Assembly (NCBI RefSeq): GCF_024213555.1
Contig: NZ_JANAVO010000001.1
Location: 558,001 to 622,000, forward strand
Source: Allokutzneria sp. A3M-2-11 16
GTDB taxonomy: Bacteria > Actinomycetota > Actinomycetes > Mycobacteriales > Pseudonocardiaceae
Reading direction: 5' to 3'
DNA length: 64,000 nucleotides
The notes below the pieces were generated by a model. It ran no database searches. It had not been told where the DNA came from and saw nothing but the letters and a program-made list of their open reading frames with translations. A program made the translations under genes and the position numbers. The number at the start of each line of letters is the position of its first letter. Positions within the stretch are counted from its first letter, which is position 1. This document shows positions 24,741-32,078 of the stretch, piece by piece.

Positions 24741-25633
24741 CCCAGGACCGGCTCGACGGCGTCATCGTGGCGACCGCGCTGCCCTATGCCGAGGACGCCT
24801 CGGCACCGGCCGGGCTGCGGCCCGACCTGGACCGCTACGCCGACCACTGCCGGTGGCTGGTGGACAACGGCTGCCGTGGCGTCGGCCCGAACGGATCGCT
24901 CGGCGAGTACTCGTCGCTCACCGACGCCGAGCGCAGGACCGTCGCCCGAGCGGCGATCGAAGCCGTTGGGGCGCAAGGGGTTGTGGTAGTCGGCGTGCAC
25001 GGGGTCGGCGCGCACCAGGCCCGCTACTGGGCGGAGGCGGCGGCCGAGGACGGGGCGGACGGTGTGCTCTGCCTGCCGCCGACGATGTACCGCGCCAACA
25101 CCGGCGAGGTGATCGACCACTTCGAGCAGGTGGCGAGCGTGGGCCTGCCGGTCATGGTCTACAACAACCCGATCGACACGAAGGTCGACCTGACGCCCGC
25201 GCTGCTCGCGGAGATCGCCGCGATCGACAACGTCGTCGCGGTCAAGGAGTTCAGCGGTGATGTCCGGCGGGTGCTGGAGATCCGCGAGCTGGCGCCGGAG
25301 CTGGCCGTGGTCGCGGGCGCCGACGACGTGCTGCTGGAATCGCTGCTGATGGGCGCGACGGGCTGGTTCGCGGGCTTCCCGAACGTCTTCCCCGCCGAGT
25401 GCGCTGAGCTGTTCTCCCTTGCCCAGCAAGGAAAACTCGCCGAAGCACGAGCGCTGTACGAGCCGATGGTCGCGGCGTTCCGGTGGGACTCGCGGGTGGA
25501 GTTCGTCCAGGCCATCAAGTACGGCATGGACTTCGTCGGCCGCTTCGGTGGGCCCTGCCGCCCACCACGCGGCCCGTTGAGCGCGGAGCAGCGCGCCCGG
25601 CTCGAAGCCGACATGAGGAGAGCAGTGACATGA
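24737..25633 (+). CDS. Dihydrodipicolinate synthase-family deaminase (pyrroline-4-hydroxy-2-carboxylate deaminase)
   Basis: 298-residue class I aldolase-type enzyme. Schiff-base Lys in VVAVKEFSGD and catalytic Tyr in VMVYNNPIDT are both present. In hydroxyproline degradation a DapA homologue removes water and ammonia from 1-pyrroline-4-hydroxy-2-carboxylate to give 2-oxoglutarate semialdehyde; position between the oxidase subunits and the epimerase supports this role. True DapA is unlikely here because lysine-biosynthesis neighbours are lacking. ATGA overlaps with both flanking genes. Confidence 0.88.
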   Translation: MTQDRLDGVIVATALPYAEDASAPAGLRPDLDRYADHCRWLVDNGCRGVGPNGSLGEYSSLTDAERRTVARAAIEAVGAQGVVVVGVHGVGAHQARYWAEAAAEDGADGVLCLPPTMYRANTGEVIDHFEQVASVGLPVMVYNNPIDTKVDLTPALLAEIAAIDNVVAVKEFSGDVRRVLEIRELAPELAVVAGADDVLLESLLMGATGWFAGFPNVFPAECAELFSLAQQGKLAEARALYEPMVAAFRWDSRVEFVQAIKYGMDFVGRFGGPCRPPRGPLSAEQRARLEADMRRAVT

Positions 25634-26622
25634 GGTCCTTCACCGCGATCGACTCGCACACCGAGGGCATGCCGACGCGCGTCATCACCGATGGCGTCGG
25701 TCCGATCCCCGGCGACACCATGGCCCAGCGGCGCGAGTACTTCATGGCGCACATGGACGACATCCGCCAGCTGCTGGTCAACGAGCCACGCGGGCACGCG
25801 GCGATGAGCGGGGCCATCCTGCAACCGCCCACGCGGCCGGACGCCGACTGGGGCGTGCTCTACATCGAGGTCTCCGGCTGCTTGCCCATGTGCGGGCACG
25901 GAACCATCGGCGTGGCAACGGTTCTCGTGGAGAACGGCATGGTCGAGGTCACCGAGCCGGTCACCCGCGTCCGCCTCGACACACCGGCGGGCCTCGTCGT
26001 GGCCTCGGTCGCGGTGTCCGAGGGCCGGGCGAAGCACGTGACGTTCGAGAACGTGCCCGCCTACGCGCACGAACTCGACGCGCGCGTGGAGGTCCCCGGC
26101 TTCGGCGAGGTGCGCTACGACATGGCTTACGGCGGGAACTTCTACGCGATCCTGCCGCTCGACCAGATCGGTATTCCGTTCTCCCACAACGAGAAGCACG
26201 CGATCATGACGGCCGGACTGTCCATTATGGACGCCATCAACGCGCAGCGGCGTCCCGTGCACGTGACCGACCCGACGATCTCCGGCTGCAAGCACGTGCA
26301 GTTCACCGCGCCCGGTCGCGACGGCAGCCACTCCCGCCACGTCATGGTGATCCACCCCGGGTGGTTCGACCGCTCGCCCTGCGGCACCGGCACGTGCGCC
26401 CGGATGGCGCAGTTGCACGCGCGCGGCTCATTGGGGCTCGACGAGGACTTCGTCAACGAGTCCTTCATCGGCACCCGCTTCACCGGCCACCTGCTCTCCA
26501 CCACGCGGCTGGGCACCCAGGAGGCCGTCATCCCCACCGTCACCGGCCGCGCCTGGATCACCGCGCGCGCCACCTACCTGGTGGACCCCACCGACCCCTT
26601 CCCCCGAGGATTCGTCCTCTGA
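25630..26622 (+). CDS. 4-hydroxyproline 2-epimerase (proline racemase family)
   Basis: 330 residues, usual length. Two-base mechanism cysteines are seen: Cys88 region in MCGHGTIGVAT and Cys in SPCGTGTCARMA. Both Cys present excludes the dehydratase subgroup, which has Thr in the second position. It converts trans-4-hydroxy-L-proline to the cis-D isomer, the first pathway step. The start ATG 25630 overlaps the previous stop (ATGA). The last pathway enzyme, 2-oxoglutarate semialdehyde dehydrogenase, is not in the operon. Confidence 0.92.
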   Translation: MRSFTAIDSHTEGMPTRVITDGVGPIPGDTMAQRREYFMAHMDDIRQLLVNEPRGHAAMSGAILQPPTRPDADWGVLYIEVSGCLPMCGHGTIGVATVLVENGMVEVTEPVTRVRLDTPAGLVVASVAVSEGRAKHVTFENVPAYAHELDARVEVPGFGEVRYDMAYGGNFYAILPLDQIGIPFSHNEKHAIMTAGLSIMDAINAQRRPVHVTDPTISGCKHVQFTAPGRDGSHSRHVMVIHPGWFDRSPCGTGTCARMAQLHARGSLGLDEDFVNESFIGTRFTGHLLSTTRLGTQEAVIPTVTGRAWITARATYLVDPTDPFPRGFVL

Positions 26623-26680
26623 TCCGGTTACGGTGTGGTTGCCGCCGAGGAACCGGCGACCGCAGATACACGGAGGTGTT

Positions 26681-28111
26681 ATGAACGCCGAGGAACGACC
26701 CGCACGCCGCGACCCGAGCCGCCTGGTCGACGCTTCGGGCTTCAGGGAGTACGTGCGCGACGGCTGGGGCCCGGCCGACCGCGCCGTCCGCCTGACCCCC
26801 GGGGCGCGCGAGGCCGCCGCGGCGCACCGGGACCGGCTCAGCGCCGAGTTCCCCGGCCTGCGGGTCGCCATCGCCTCCGGCCGCGCCCCGGTGCGCTCCA
26901 ACGACACCGACTTCGACTTCCGGCCCGACAGCGACTTCTCGTGGCTGACCGGCTGCGACGCCGAGGGCGCCGTGCTCGTCATGCACCCGCACGACGGCGG
27001 GCACTCGGCCGAGCTGTTCCTGCGCGAGCCCGCGGGCCCCGGTGACCCGGACTTCTTCGCCAACGCCCGTGACGGCGAACTGTGGATCGGCCCGGTGCCG
27101 GGCATGAAGGAGTGGTCGGACGCGCTCGGCCTGCGCTGCCGCCCGCTGGAGGAGCTGCCCGTCGCGCTGCGCGGCAGGCTGCCCGGCGTCATCGCCGTCA
27201 CCGGCGTCGAACCGATGCTCGACGCGCTGGTCTCCGTCGGCCCCGTCCAGGCCGCCGCGCTCCGCCGTACCGTCGCCGAGCTGCGCCGGATCAAGGACGA
27301 CTGGGAGATCCGCCAGCTCCAGGCCGCCGTCGACGCCACCGTCCTCGGCTTCGCAGAGGTCGCGGGCGAACTGCCCGCCGCGATCAAGGGCGGCGGCGAG
27401 CGCTGGCTCCAGGGCACCTTCGACCGCAGGGCCAGGACCAGCGGAAACGGCGTCGGCTACGCCTCCATCGTGGCCGCCGGGCCGCACGCGCCCGTCCTGC
27501 ACTGGGTACGCGCCGACGGCGGTGTCCCGGACGACTCGCTGCTGCTGCTCGACGCGGGCGTGGAGGTCGACACGCTCTACACCGCCGACGTCACGCGGAC
27601 CTTCCCGGTCAACGGCGAGTTCAGCTCCGCCCAGCGGCAGGTCTACGACCTGGTCCTCAAGGCGCACCTCGCGTCCATGGCCGAGGTCAAGCCCGGCGCC
27701 GACTACCGCGGGTTCCACCGCACCGCGATGCGCGTGCTCGCCGAGGGCCTGCACGACTGGGGCCTGCTGCCCGTGTCCGTCGACCAGGCGCTCGACCCCG
27801 ACGGCCAGCAGCACCGCCGCTACATCGTGTGCGGCGTCGGCCACTTCCTCGGCCTCGACGTGCACGACTGCGCCAACGCCCGCGCCGAGACCTACCACGA
27901 CGCGCAGCTCGAAGTGGGCATGGCGCTGACCGTGGAGCCCGGCCTGTACTTCCACCCCAACGACCTCACCGTTCCGCCGGAGCTGCGCGGCATCGGCGTG
28001 CGCATCGAGGACGACCTGGTGGTCACTCCGGAGGGCTCCCGCGTGCTGTCGGACGCACTGCCGATCGCCACCGACGAGGTCGAGCAGTGGGTGCGCGCCC
28101 AACTCCGCTGA
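26681..28111 (+). CDS. pepP: Xaa-Pro aminopeptidase (M24B, aminopeptidase P)
   Basis: 476-residue cytoplasmic metallopeptidase that releases the N-terminal residue before proline. N-terminal domain with FRPDSDFSWLTG; C-terminal pita-bread domain with metal ligands in LLLDAGVEVDTLYTADVTRTFP (two Asp), GVGHFLGLDVHD (His), LTVEPGLYF (Glu) and VRIEDDLVV (Glu). Start ATG 26681 preceded by CGGAGGTG. It is 58 bases after the hydroxyproline epimerase gene in the same orientation, so it may supply free (hydroxy)proline from collagen-type peptides; that link is inference. Confidence 0.93.
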   Translation: MNAEERPARRDPSRLVDASGFREYVRDGWGPADRAVRLTPGAREAAAAHRDRLSAEFPGLRVAIASGRAPVRSNDTDFDFRPDSDFSWLTGCDAEGAVLVMHPHDGGHSAELFLREPAGPGDPDFFANARDGELWIGPVPGMKEWSDALGLRCRPLEELPVALRGRLPGVIAVTGVEPMLDALVSVGPVQAAALRRTVAELRRIKDDWEIRQLQAAVDATVLGFAEVAGELPAAIKGGGERWLQGTFDRRARTSGNGVGYASIVAAGPHAPVLHWVRADGGVPDDSLLLLDAGVEVDTLYTADVTRTFPVNGEFSSAQRQVYDLVLKAHLASMAEVKPGADYRGFHRTAMRVLAEGLHDWGLLPVSVDQALDPDGQQHRRYIVCGVGHFLGLDVHDCANARAETYHDAQLEVGMALTVEPGLYFHPNDLTVPPELRGIGVRIEDDLVVTPEGSRVLSDALPIATDEVEQWVRAQLR

Positions 28112-28121
28112 CCCGCGTTTC

Positions 28122-28172
28122 CCCGTTTCGTACTCATAGCGGGCCAAGAGCCCGTTATGAGCACGAAACGGG
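28122..28172. repeat. Family 4 inverted repeat (copy 4a), likely bidirectional terminator
   Basis: Two 22-base arms, CCCGTTTCGTACTCATAGCGGG and CCCGTTATGAGCACGAAACGGG (written here as separate arms), pair with two mismatches around a seven-base loop CCAAGAG. It fills the gap between the aminopeptidase stop and the convergent small gene, whose stop codon begins at the next base. Copy 4b lies 3.8 kb away. Confidence 0.88.
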
Positions 28173-28460
28173 TCAGCCGAGCTGGTGCGGCAGTGCCGCC
28201 TGGATGAGCGGTTCCCAGAGCGCGCGGATATCCCTGGGCACAACAACCTCCGGCCACATGTCGACGAGCAGCGCGCCGTCGATGTACTCAAGGATGTCCT
28301 CGGCAGTGCCCTCGCGGAGCACTGTCTCGTAGCAACGGCCGCGATCACCTCGATCAGCGAGGTCGAAGATCTTGCCCGGATAGGACCAGTTCAGGTGCAG
28401 CGGCAGGCCGACCTTCGCGAACGCCTTCCGAAGGTCGAGCCTCGGCAACCGATTCGGCAC
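28173..28460 (-). CDS. Small conserved protein, probably truncated by an upstream amber codon
   Basis: 95 residues from GTG 28460 (ETVLREGTAEDILEYIDGAL, then VVVPRDIRALWEPLI); I recognise it as a conserved short actinobacterial protein without known function, often near HTH regulators. In the same frame, ATG 28523 opens MTEEPAISFADHVV, which looks like the family's natural N-terminus, but a TAG at 28481-28479 interrupts it, and neither start has a strong ribosome site. The intact version would begin 27 bases after the HxlR stop as an operon partner. Either a nonsense-mutated gene or a shortened one. Confidence 0.6.
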   Translation of the reverse strand: MPNRLPRLDLRKAFAKVGLPLHLNWSYPGKIFDLADRGDRGRCYETVLREGTAEDILEYIDGALLVDMWPEVVVPRDIRALWEPLIQAALPHQLG

Positions 28461-28549
28461 CGTCGCGATGCGTCCGCGCTAGACGACGTGGTCCGCGAAG
28501 GAGATCGCGGGCTCTTCAGTCATGAACGAAGCCTGCCGTACCGGTCTCC

Positions 28550-28945
28550 TCAATTACGAGAAGACCGGCGGACGGCGGCCCGGCCGTCGTAGGCGAGGCG
28601 CGCCCGTTCGACCTCGGCCAGGTTGACCGACCACTCGGCGAGCGAGGCGAAGACCGTGGACAGGCTGCGCCCGAGTTCGCTGATCTCGTACTCCACCCGC
28701 GGCGGCACTTCAGCGTGGTAAGTGCGCACGACAAGCCCATCGCGCTCCAGCTGGCGCAGGCGTTGGGTCAGCACCTTGGGCGTGATCGTGGTGATGCGGC
28801 GCTCCAGCTCGACGAAGCGCTGCCGCCCGAACTCGTTGAGCGCCCACAGGATCGGCGTGGTCCAGCGGCTGAAAACGATGTCGACCACGGGAGCGATCGG
28901 GCACGCCTGCTCGGGGGCCTCGTCGGTGTTCTGAGTCACTTTCAC
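28550..28945 (-). CDS. HxlR-family transcriptional regulator
   Basis: 131 residues with the HxlR winged-helix features: ACPIAPVVDIVFSRWTTPIL at the N-terminus (a near-invariant Cys for redox or aldehyde sensing), FVELERRITTITPKVLTQRL recognition region, and YEISELGRSL. Divergent from an NmrA-like gene starting 93 bases away, the standard arrangement for HxlR regulators and the oxidoreductase they control. Confidence 0.9.
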   Translation of the reverse strand: MKVTQNTDEAPEQACPIAPVVDIVFSRWTTPILWALNEFGRQRFVELERRITTITPKVLTQRLRQLERDGLVVRTYHAEVPPRVEYEISELGRSLSTVFASLAEWSVNLAEVERARLAYDGRAAVRRSSRN

Positions 28946-28958
28946 CCCTGCGATCCAA

Positions 28959-28974
28959 TACTTTCCTCTAGGTA
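28959..28974. promoter_or_regulatory. Candidate HxlR operator between divergent genes
   Basis: TACTTTCCTCTAGGTA has inverted arms TACTT/AGGTA with one mismatch around six bases, a spacing common for HxlR dimers, and overlaps a GGTACC palindrome. It lies in the 92-base gap between the HxlR gene and the NmrA-like gene. Confidence 0.3.
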
Positions 28975-29037
28975 CCTACTCACTTCAGGACAGTACCGTC
29001 GCCGGGTCAGTGCAGGGACTCGGAAACGGAGAACGAC

Positions 29038-29850
29038 ATGATCGTGGTGACCGGGGCAACGGGGAACGTCGGACGGCCGCTGGTGCGGGCGCTGGCCGAG
29101 GCGGGCGAGCGGGTGCTCGCGGTCTCGCGGCGGATCACCGGCCAGGACATCCCTGAGGGAGTTCGACACGAGCAGGCTGATCTGGCCGAACCGGAACAGC
29201 TCAAACCCGTCCTCGACGGGGCGACCGCGCTGTTCCTGTTGACCCCGCCCGATTTCCTGGCGGGCGGCGACATCGGACGGCTCCTGGCCTCAGGAGTCCG
29301 CCGAGTGGTCCTGCTGTCGTCGCAGGGCGTCGGCACACAACGGCACCCCTCGATCTTCGAGGATGCGGTCAAGGGCTCCAGTCCGGAGTGGACGGTGCTG
29401 CGGCCGGGCGGCTTCCACTCGAATGCGTTGCAGTGGGCCGACATCATCCGCACGGAGCGTGCGGCCGCTGCCCCGTTCGCCGACGTGGCGTTGCCGACCA
29501 TCGACCCCGGCGACATCGCGGCCGCGGCAGCTGTGGTGCTGCGCGAGGACGGTCACAGCGGCCGTACCTACGAGCTGACCGGCCCGGAAGCGATCTCGCC
29601 CCGGCAGCAGATCGCGGCGATCGCCGAAGCTCTGGGCGAGCCGGTGTCGTTCACGGAGCTGAGCCGAACCGACGCCAAGGCGCAGATGTTGCGGTTCATG
29701 CCGGAGCCGGTGGTGGAGGGCACCCTCGCAGTCCTGGGCGAGCCAACCGCGGCCGAGCAGCTGGTGAGCCCCGACGTCCAGCGTCTCCTCGGTCGTGCAC
29801 CGCGCACGTTCGCCGAGTGGGCCGGGCGCAATCGCGCGGCCTTCAAATAG
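29038..29850 (+). CDS. NAD(P)-binding NmrA/atypical SDR protein
   Basis: 270 residues. Begins with the nucleotide-binding motif VTGATGNVGRPLVRAL, then LFLLTPPDF and VVLLSSQGVG, as in the NmrA/quinone oxidoreductase 2 group. No catalytic YxxxK is evident, so it may be a redox sensor or quinone reductase. Divergent partner of the HxlR regulator and probably its target. GAGAACGAC precedes the start, a weak ribosome site. Confidence 0.88.
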   Translation: MIVVTGATGNVGRPLVRALAEAGERVLAVSRRITGQDIPEGVRHEQADLAEPEQLKPVLDGATALFLLTPPDFLAGGDIGRLLASGVRRVVLLSSQGVGTQRHPSIFEDAVKGSSPEWTVLRPGGFHSNALQWADIIRTERAAAAPFADVALPTIDPGDIAAAAAVVLREDGHSGRTYELTGPEAISPRQQIAAIAEALGEPVSFTELSRTDAKAQMLRFMPEPVVEGTLAVLGEPTAAEQLVSPDVQRLLGRAPRTFAEWAGRNRAAFK

Positions 29851-29880
29851 TGCTTGCGCCGCAGTGCCACGATCTTGGGT

Positions 29881-30786
29881 ATGGGTGATCGGATCGGGTG
29901 GGCGGATCTGCCCGCCCACGTCTGCGCCGCCGTCGAGCAGATCATCGGCGGCCAGGTGGTCGAAGCCGTCTCTCAGCGGGGCGGTTTCTCGCCGGGCACG
30001 GCGGACCGGGTGCGAACGGCGAGCGGTGCGCGCGCGTTCGTCAAAGCCGTGAGCCCGGCGCAGGACGACTTCACCCCGCACGTGCACCGCAAGGAAGCAC
30101 GAGTGACGGCGGTGCTGCCGCCTGAGGTCCCCGCGCCGCGGCTGCTCGGGTCGTACGACGACGGCGACTGGGTGGCGCTGGTGCTGGAAGACGTTGAGGG
30201 CAGCCACCCCGCGACACCGTGGAAGTCCGACGAGCTGGGCAAAATCCTCGACACGCTCGCCACATTGGCAACAGTCCAAGCACCGGACCTGACCAGAGCG
30301 GACGAGGCACTGGCGGAGGACTTCGCAGGCTGGCAACGGATTTCCGCCGATCCGCCGCACGACCTGGCTCCGTGGGCGGCACGGAACCTGGATGCCTTGT
30401 GCGCGCTGGCGGACCGGGGCTTGGCGGCGACGGCTGGCGACACGCTGGTCCACATGGACATCCGATCCGACAACCTCCTGTTGAGCGCGAGTGGCGCGGT
30501 GACGGTCGTGGACTGGCCGTGGGCTTGTCGCGGCGCGGAGTGGCTGGACCGCTTGCTGCTACTGGTAAACGTGCGCCTCCACGGTGGCCACGACACCACC
30601 GCGCTGCTCGCCGACCACACCACGAACGCCGATCCCGATGATGTGATCGCGGTGCTCGCGGGGTTGACCGCGCTCTTCCTCGACGCGGCACGCCAACCAC
30701 CACCGATGGGACTGCCGACCGTGCGCGCCTTCCAACGGGCTCAAGGTGATGCGGTGCTGTCCTGGCTGCGCGAACTGCTCGGTTGA
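29881..30786 (+). CDS. Aminoglycoside phosphotransferase-family kinase
   Basis: 301 residues with the protein-kinase-like APH fold: catalytic loop HMDIRSDNLLL (Brenner motif) and metal Asp in VVDWPWACRG. Members phosphorylate antibiotics or ordinary metabolites; here nothing indicates which. ATG 29881 is preferred over an upstream TTG, though the ribosome site is weak (TTGGGT). Thirty bases after the NmrA gene, possibly the same transcript. Confidence 0.85.
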   Translation: MGDRIGWADLPAHVCAAVEQIIGGQVVEAVSQRGGFSPGTADRVRTASGARAFVKAVSPAQDDFTPHVHRKEARVTAVLPPEVPAPRLLGSYDDGDWVALVLEDVEGSHPATPWKSDELGKILDTLATLATVQAPDLTRADEALAEDFAGWQRISADPPHDLAPWAARNLDALCALADRGLAATAGDTLVHMDIRSDNLLLSASGAVTVVDWPWACRGAEWLDRLLLLVNVRLHGGHDTTALLADHTTNADPDDVIAVLAGLTALFLDAARQPPPMGLPTVRAFQRAQGDAVLSWLRELLG

Positions 30787-30920
30787 GAAACGGAGCTGCG
30801 CGAACAGCGCGCCGCAGCCCCGCTGTTCCACTCCGGCCTGCCCAGCACCATGGGAGCGGTAGCCGAAGCCGTCCGAACCCATCCCGGCAGCGTCCGCAGT
30901 TCTCACCCGCAAGCGTCCGT

Positions 30921-31127
30921 GTGTGGGTCGAGCCCCTGGACGTGCCTCACGACAACGGGACGCACTTCCCCACGGTCGGCCGCGAGTTCGAACGGCGCGC
31001 GCGAATCCGAGCAGTCACCGTCGAGAACGCCGCGTGCGTGCTCGTCCCCGCCAGGCCGCTTGTGGCGTTCGCGGTCGGCCGCCTCCCCGAACTGCTCGCG
31101 GCAGACCGGCGGGGCACCGCACAATAG
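30921..31127 (+). CDS. Possible small hypothetical protein or gene fragment
   Basis: A 68-codon frame from GTG 30921 (VEPLDVPHDNGTHFPTVG ... VLVPARPLVAFAVGRLPELL) ending 4 bases before the FmdB gene. Codon use fits coding sequence and the C-terminal half looks protein-like, but I recognise no family and there is no convincing ribosome site. The stretch 30787-30920 before it holds nothing recognisable. It could be the remnant of a longer gene. Confidence 0.25.
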   Translation: MWVEPLDVPHDNGTHFPTVGREFERRARIRAVTVENAACVLVPARPLVAFAVGRLPELLAADRRGTAQ

Positions 31128-31131
31128 GCGC

Positions 31132-31341
31132 ATGCCGACATACGAGTTCCGCTGCCGCGAGTGTTCCGGCACCTTCGAGGTGAAGCGCCCGATGAGCGCG
31201 GCCTCCGACCCCGCGCGCTGCCCCGCCGGTCACGAGGACACGGTGAAGCTGCTGACCACGGTCGGTCTCGCCGGGTCAGCGAGCGCGGCGGCACCCGCGG
31301 GAGGCGGTGGGGGCTGCTGCGGCGGAGGCTGCTGCGGCTGA
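31132..31341 (+). CDS. FmdB-family zinc ribbon protein
   Basis: 69 residues. Starts PTYEFRCRECSGTFEVKR with a CxxC knuckle and a second CPAGH pair, the FmdB/putative regulatory protein zinc ribbon. It ends in a Gly/Cys-rich tail, GGGGGCCGGGCCG, common in actinomycete versions. Function is unproven; a regulatory role for formamidase was proposed for the founding member. Confidence 0.92.
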   Translation: MPTYEFRCRECSGTFEVKRPMSAASDPARCPAGHEDTVKLLTTVGLAGSASAAAPAGGGGGCCGGGCCG

Positions 31342-31351
31342 CCCGCCTCAG

Positions 31352-31828
31352 CTACTGCCGTTCCATGCGGCGCAGACCACCCCCTTCCGTCCACAGCTCG
31401 ATGACGATCTGGTTCCCCTCGACACGCGTGTGCACGACCTCGGTGATGTCGAGGCGGAACAGGTGCGACGGGCCCGGGGGTGCCTCGCCCGCGCTCGCGT
31501 CGCTGATCTCCTTGTGGCGCACCGGGTCGGTGATCTCCACCGCGGTACCGGAGAGCTTGGCGTCGCCGGTCCAGGACTCGCCGCCGTTCCCCGTCCCGCA
31601 GTGCACCGCACAGCGCGGATCGCGTTGCAGGTCAAGCGCTTTGCGGGATTTCCACATCGCACCGAGCCAGAGCGCTCCGTCGATGAACTCGACCTCGGTG
31701 GCGCTGATCCTGGGTGATCCGTCCCGGCGCAGCGTCGCCATGGTCTTGTTCGGGTACGCGTCGAAGCTCTCCCTGACCCGCCGCGCGAACTGCGGGGCCG
31801 ATGCCTCGACGTCCGACCAAGTTGCCAT
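31352..31828 (-). CDS. Pyridoxamine 5'-phosphate oxidase-family protein
   Basis: 158 residues, split-barrel flavin or F420-binding fold: MATLRRDGSPRISATEVEF, LWLGAMWKSRKALDLQRDPR and VHCG. The family covers true PNP oxidases, F420-dependent reductases and haem-degrading proteins; the sequence does not decide between them, though the ATLRRDGSPR opening is common in F420-binding members. Start ATG 31828 rather than the GTG seven codons upstream. Convergent with fmdB. Confidence 0.85.
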   Translation of the reverse strand: MATWSDVEASAPQFARRVRESFDAYPNKTMATLRRDGSPRISATEVEFIDGALWLGAMWKSRKALDLQRDPRCAVHCGTGNGGESWTGDAKLSGTAVEITDPVRHKEISDASAGEAPPGPSHLFRLDITEVVHTRVEGNQIVIELWTEGGGLRRMERQ

Positions 31829-31911
31829 GCCGCCGAAGCTAGAGCACACCCCTGACAGTCAGCGGCACGAAGCCTCGCCCTCCCCGAAACATCACCAGCG
31901 CAGCCCAAACT

Positions 31912-31974
31912 CCCGTTTCGTACTCTTGTCGGGATTTTGGAGCGCTCTTTTTCCCGTTATGAGTACGAAACGGG
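31912..31974. repeat. Family 4 inverted repeat (copy 4b)
   Basis: Arms CCCGTTTCGTACTC...CGGGA and TCCCGTTATGAGTACGAAACGGG (separate arms) enclose a T-rich loop with AGCGCT. The outer 14 bases match copy 4a exactly. It lies in the 250-base gap between the 3' end of the fused dehydrogenase gene and the start of the PNPOx gene (both minus strand); the rest of that gap shows no gene. Confidence 0.85.
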
Positions 31975-32078
31975 GTTCTCTAGACGGCGCCCGCCGGGGA
32001 TGGGGTGGACGCGCGGGTTGAGGGCATGGGACGGAGTTTACTTGGTGGGCGGAGTGCGAGTGGACTTGTAGGACAGGG

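Noticed and set aside
25630-26622. Trans-3-hydroxyproline dehydratase as identity of the proline racemase-family gene
   Set aside because: Both catalytic cysteines are present (MCGHGTIG and CGTGTC); the dehydratase has Thr at the second position.
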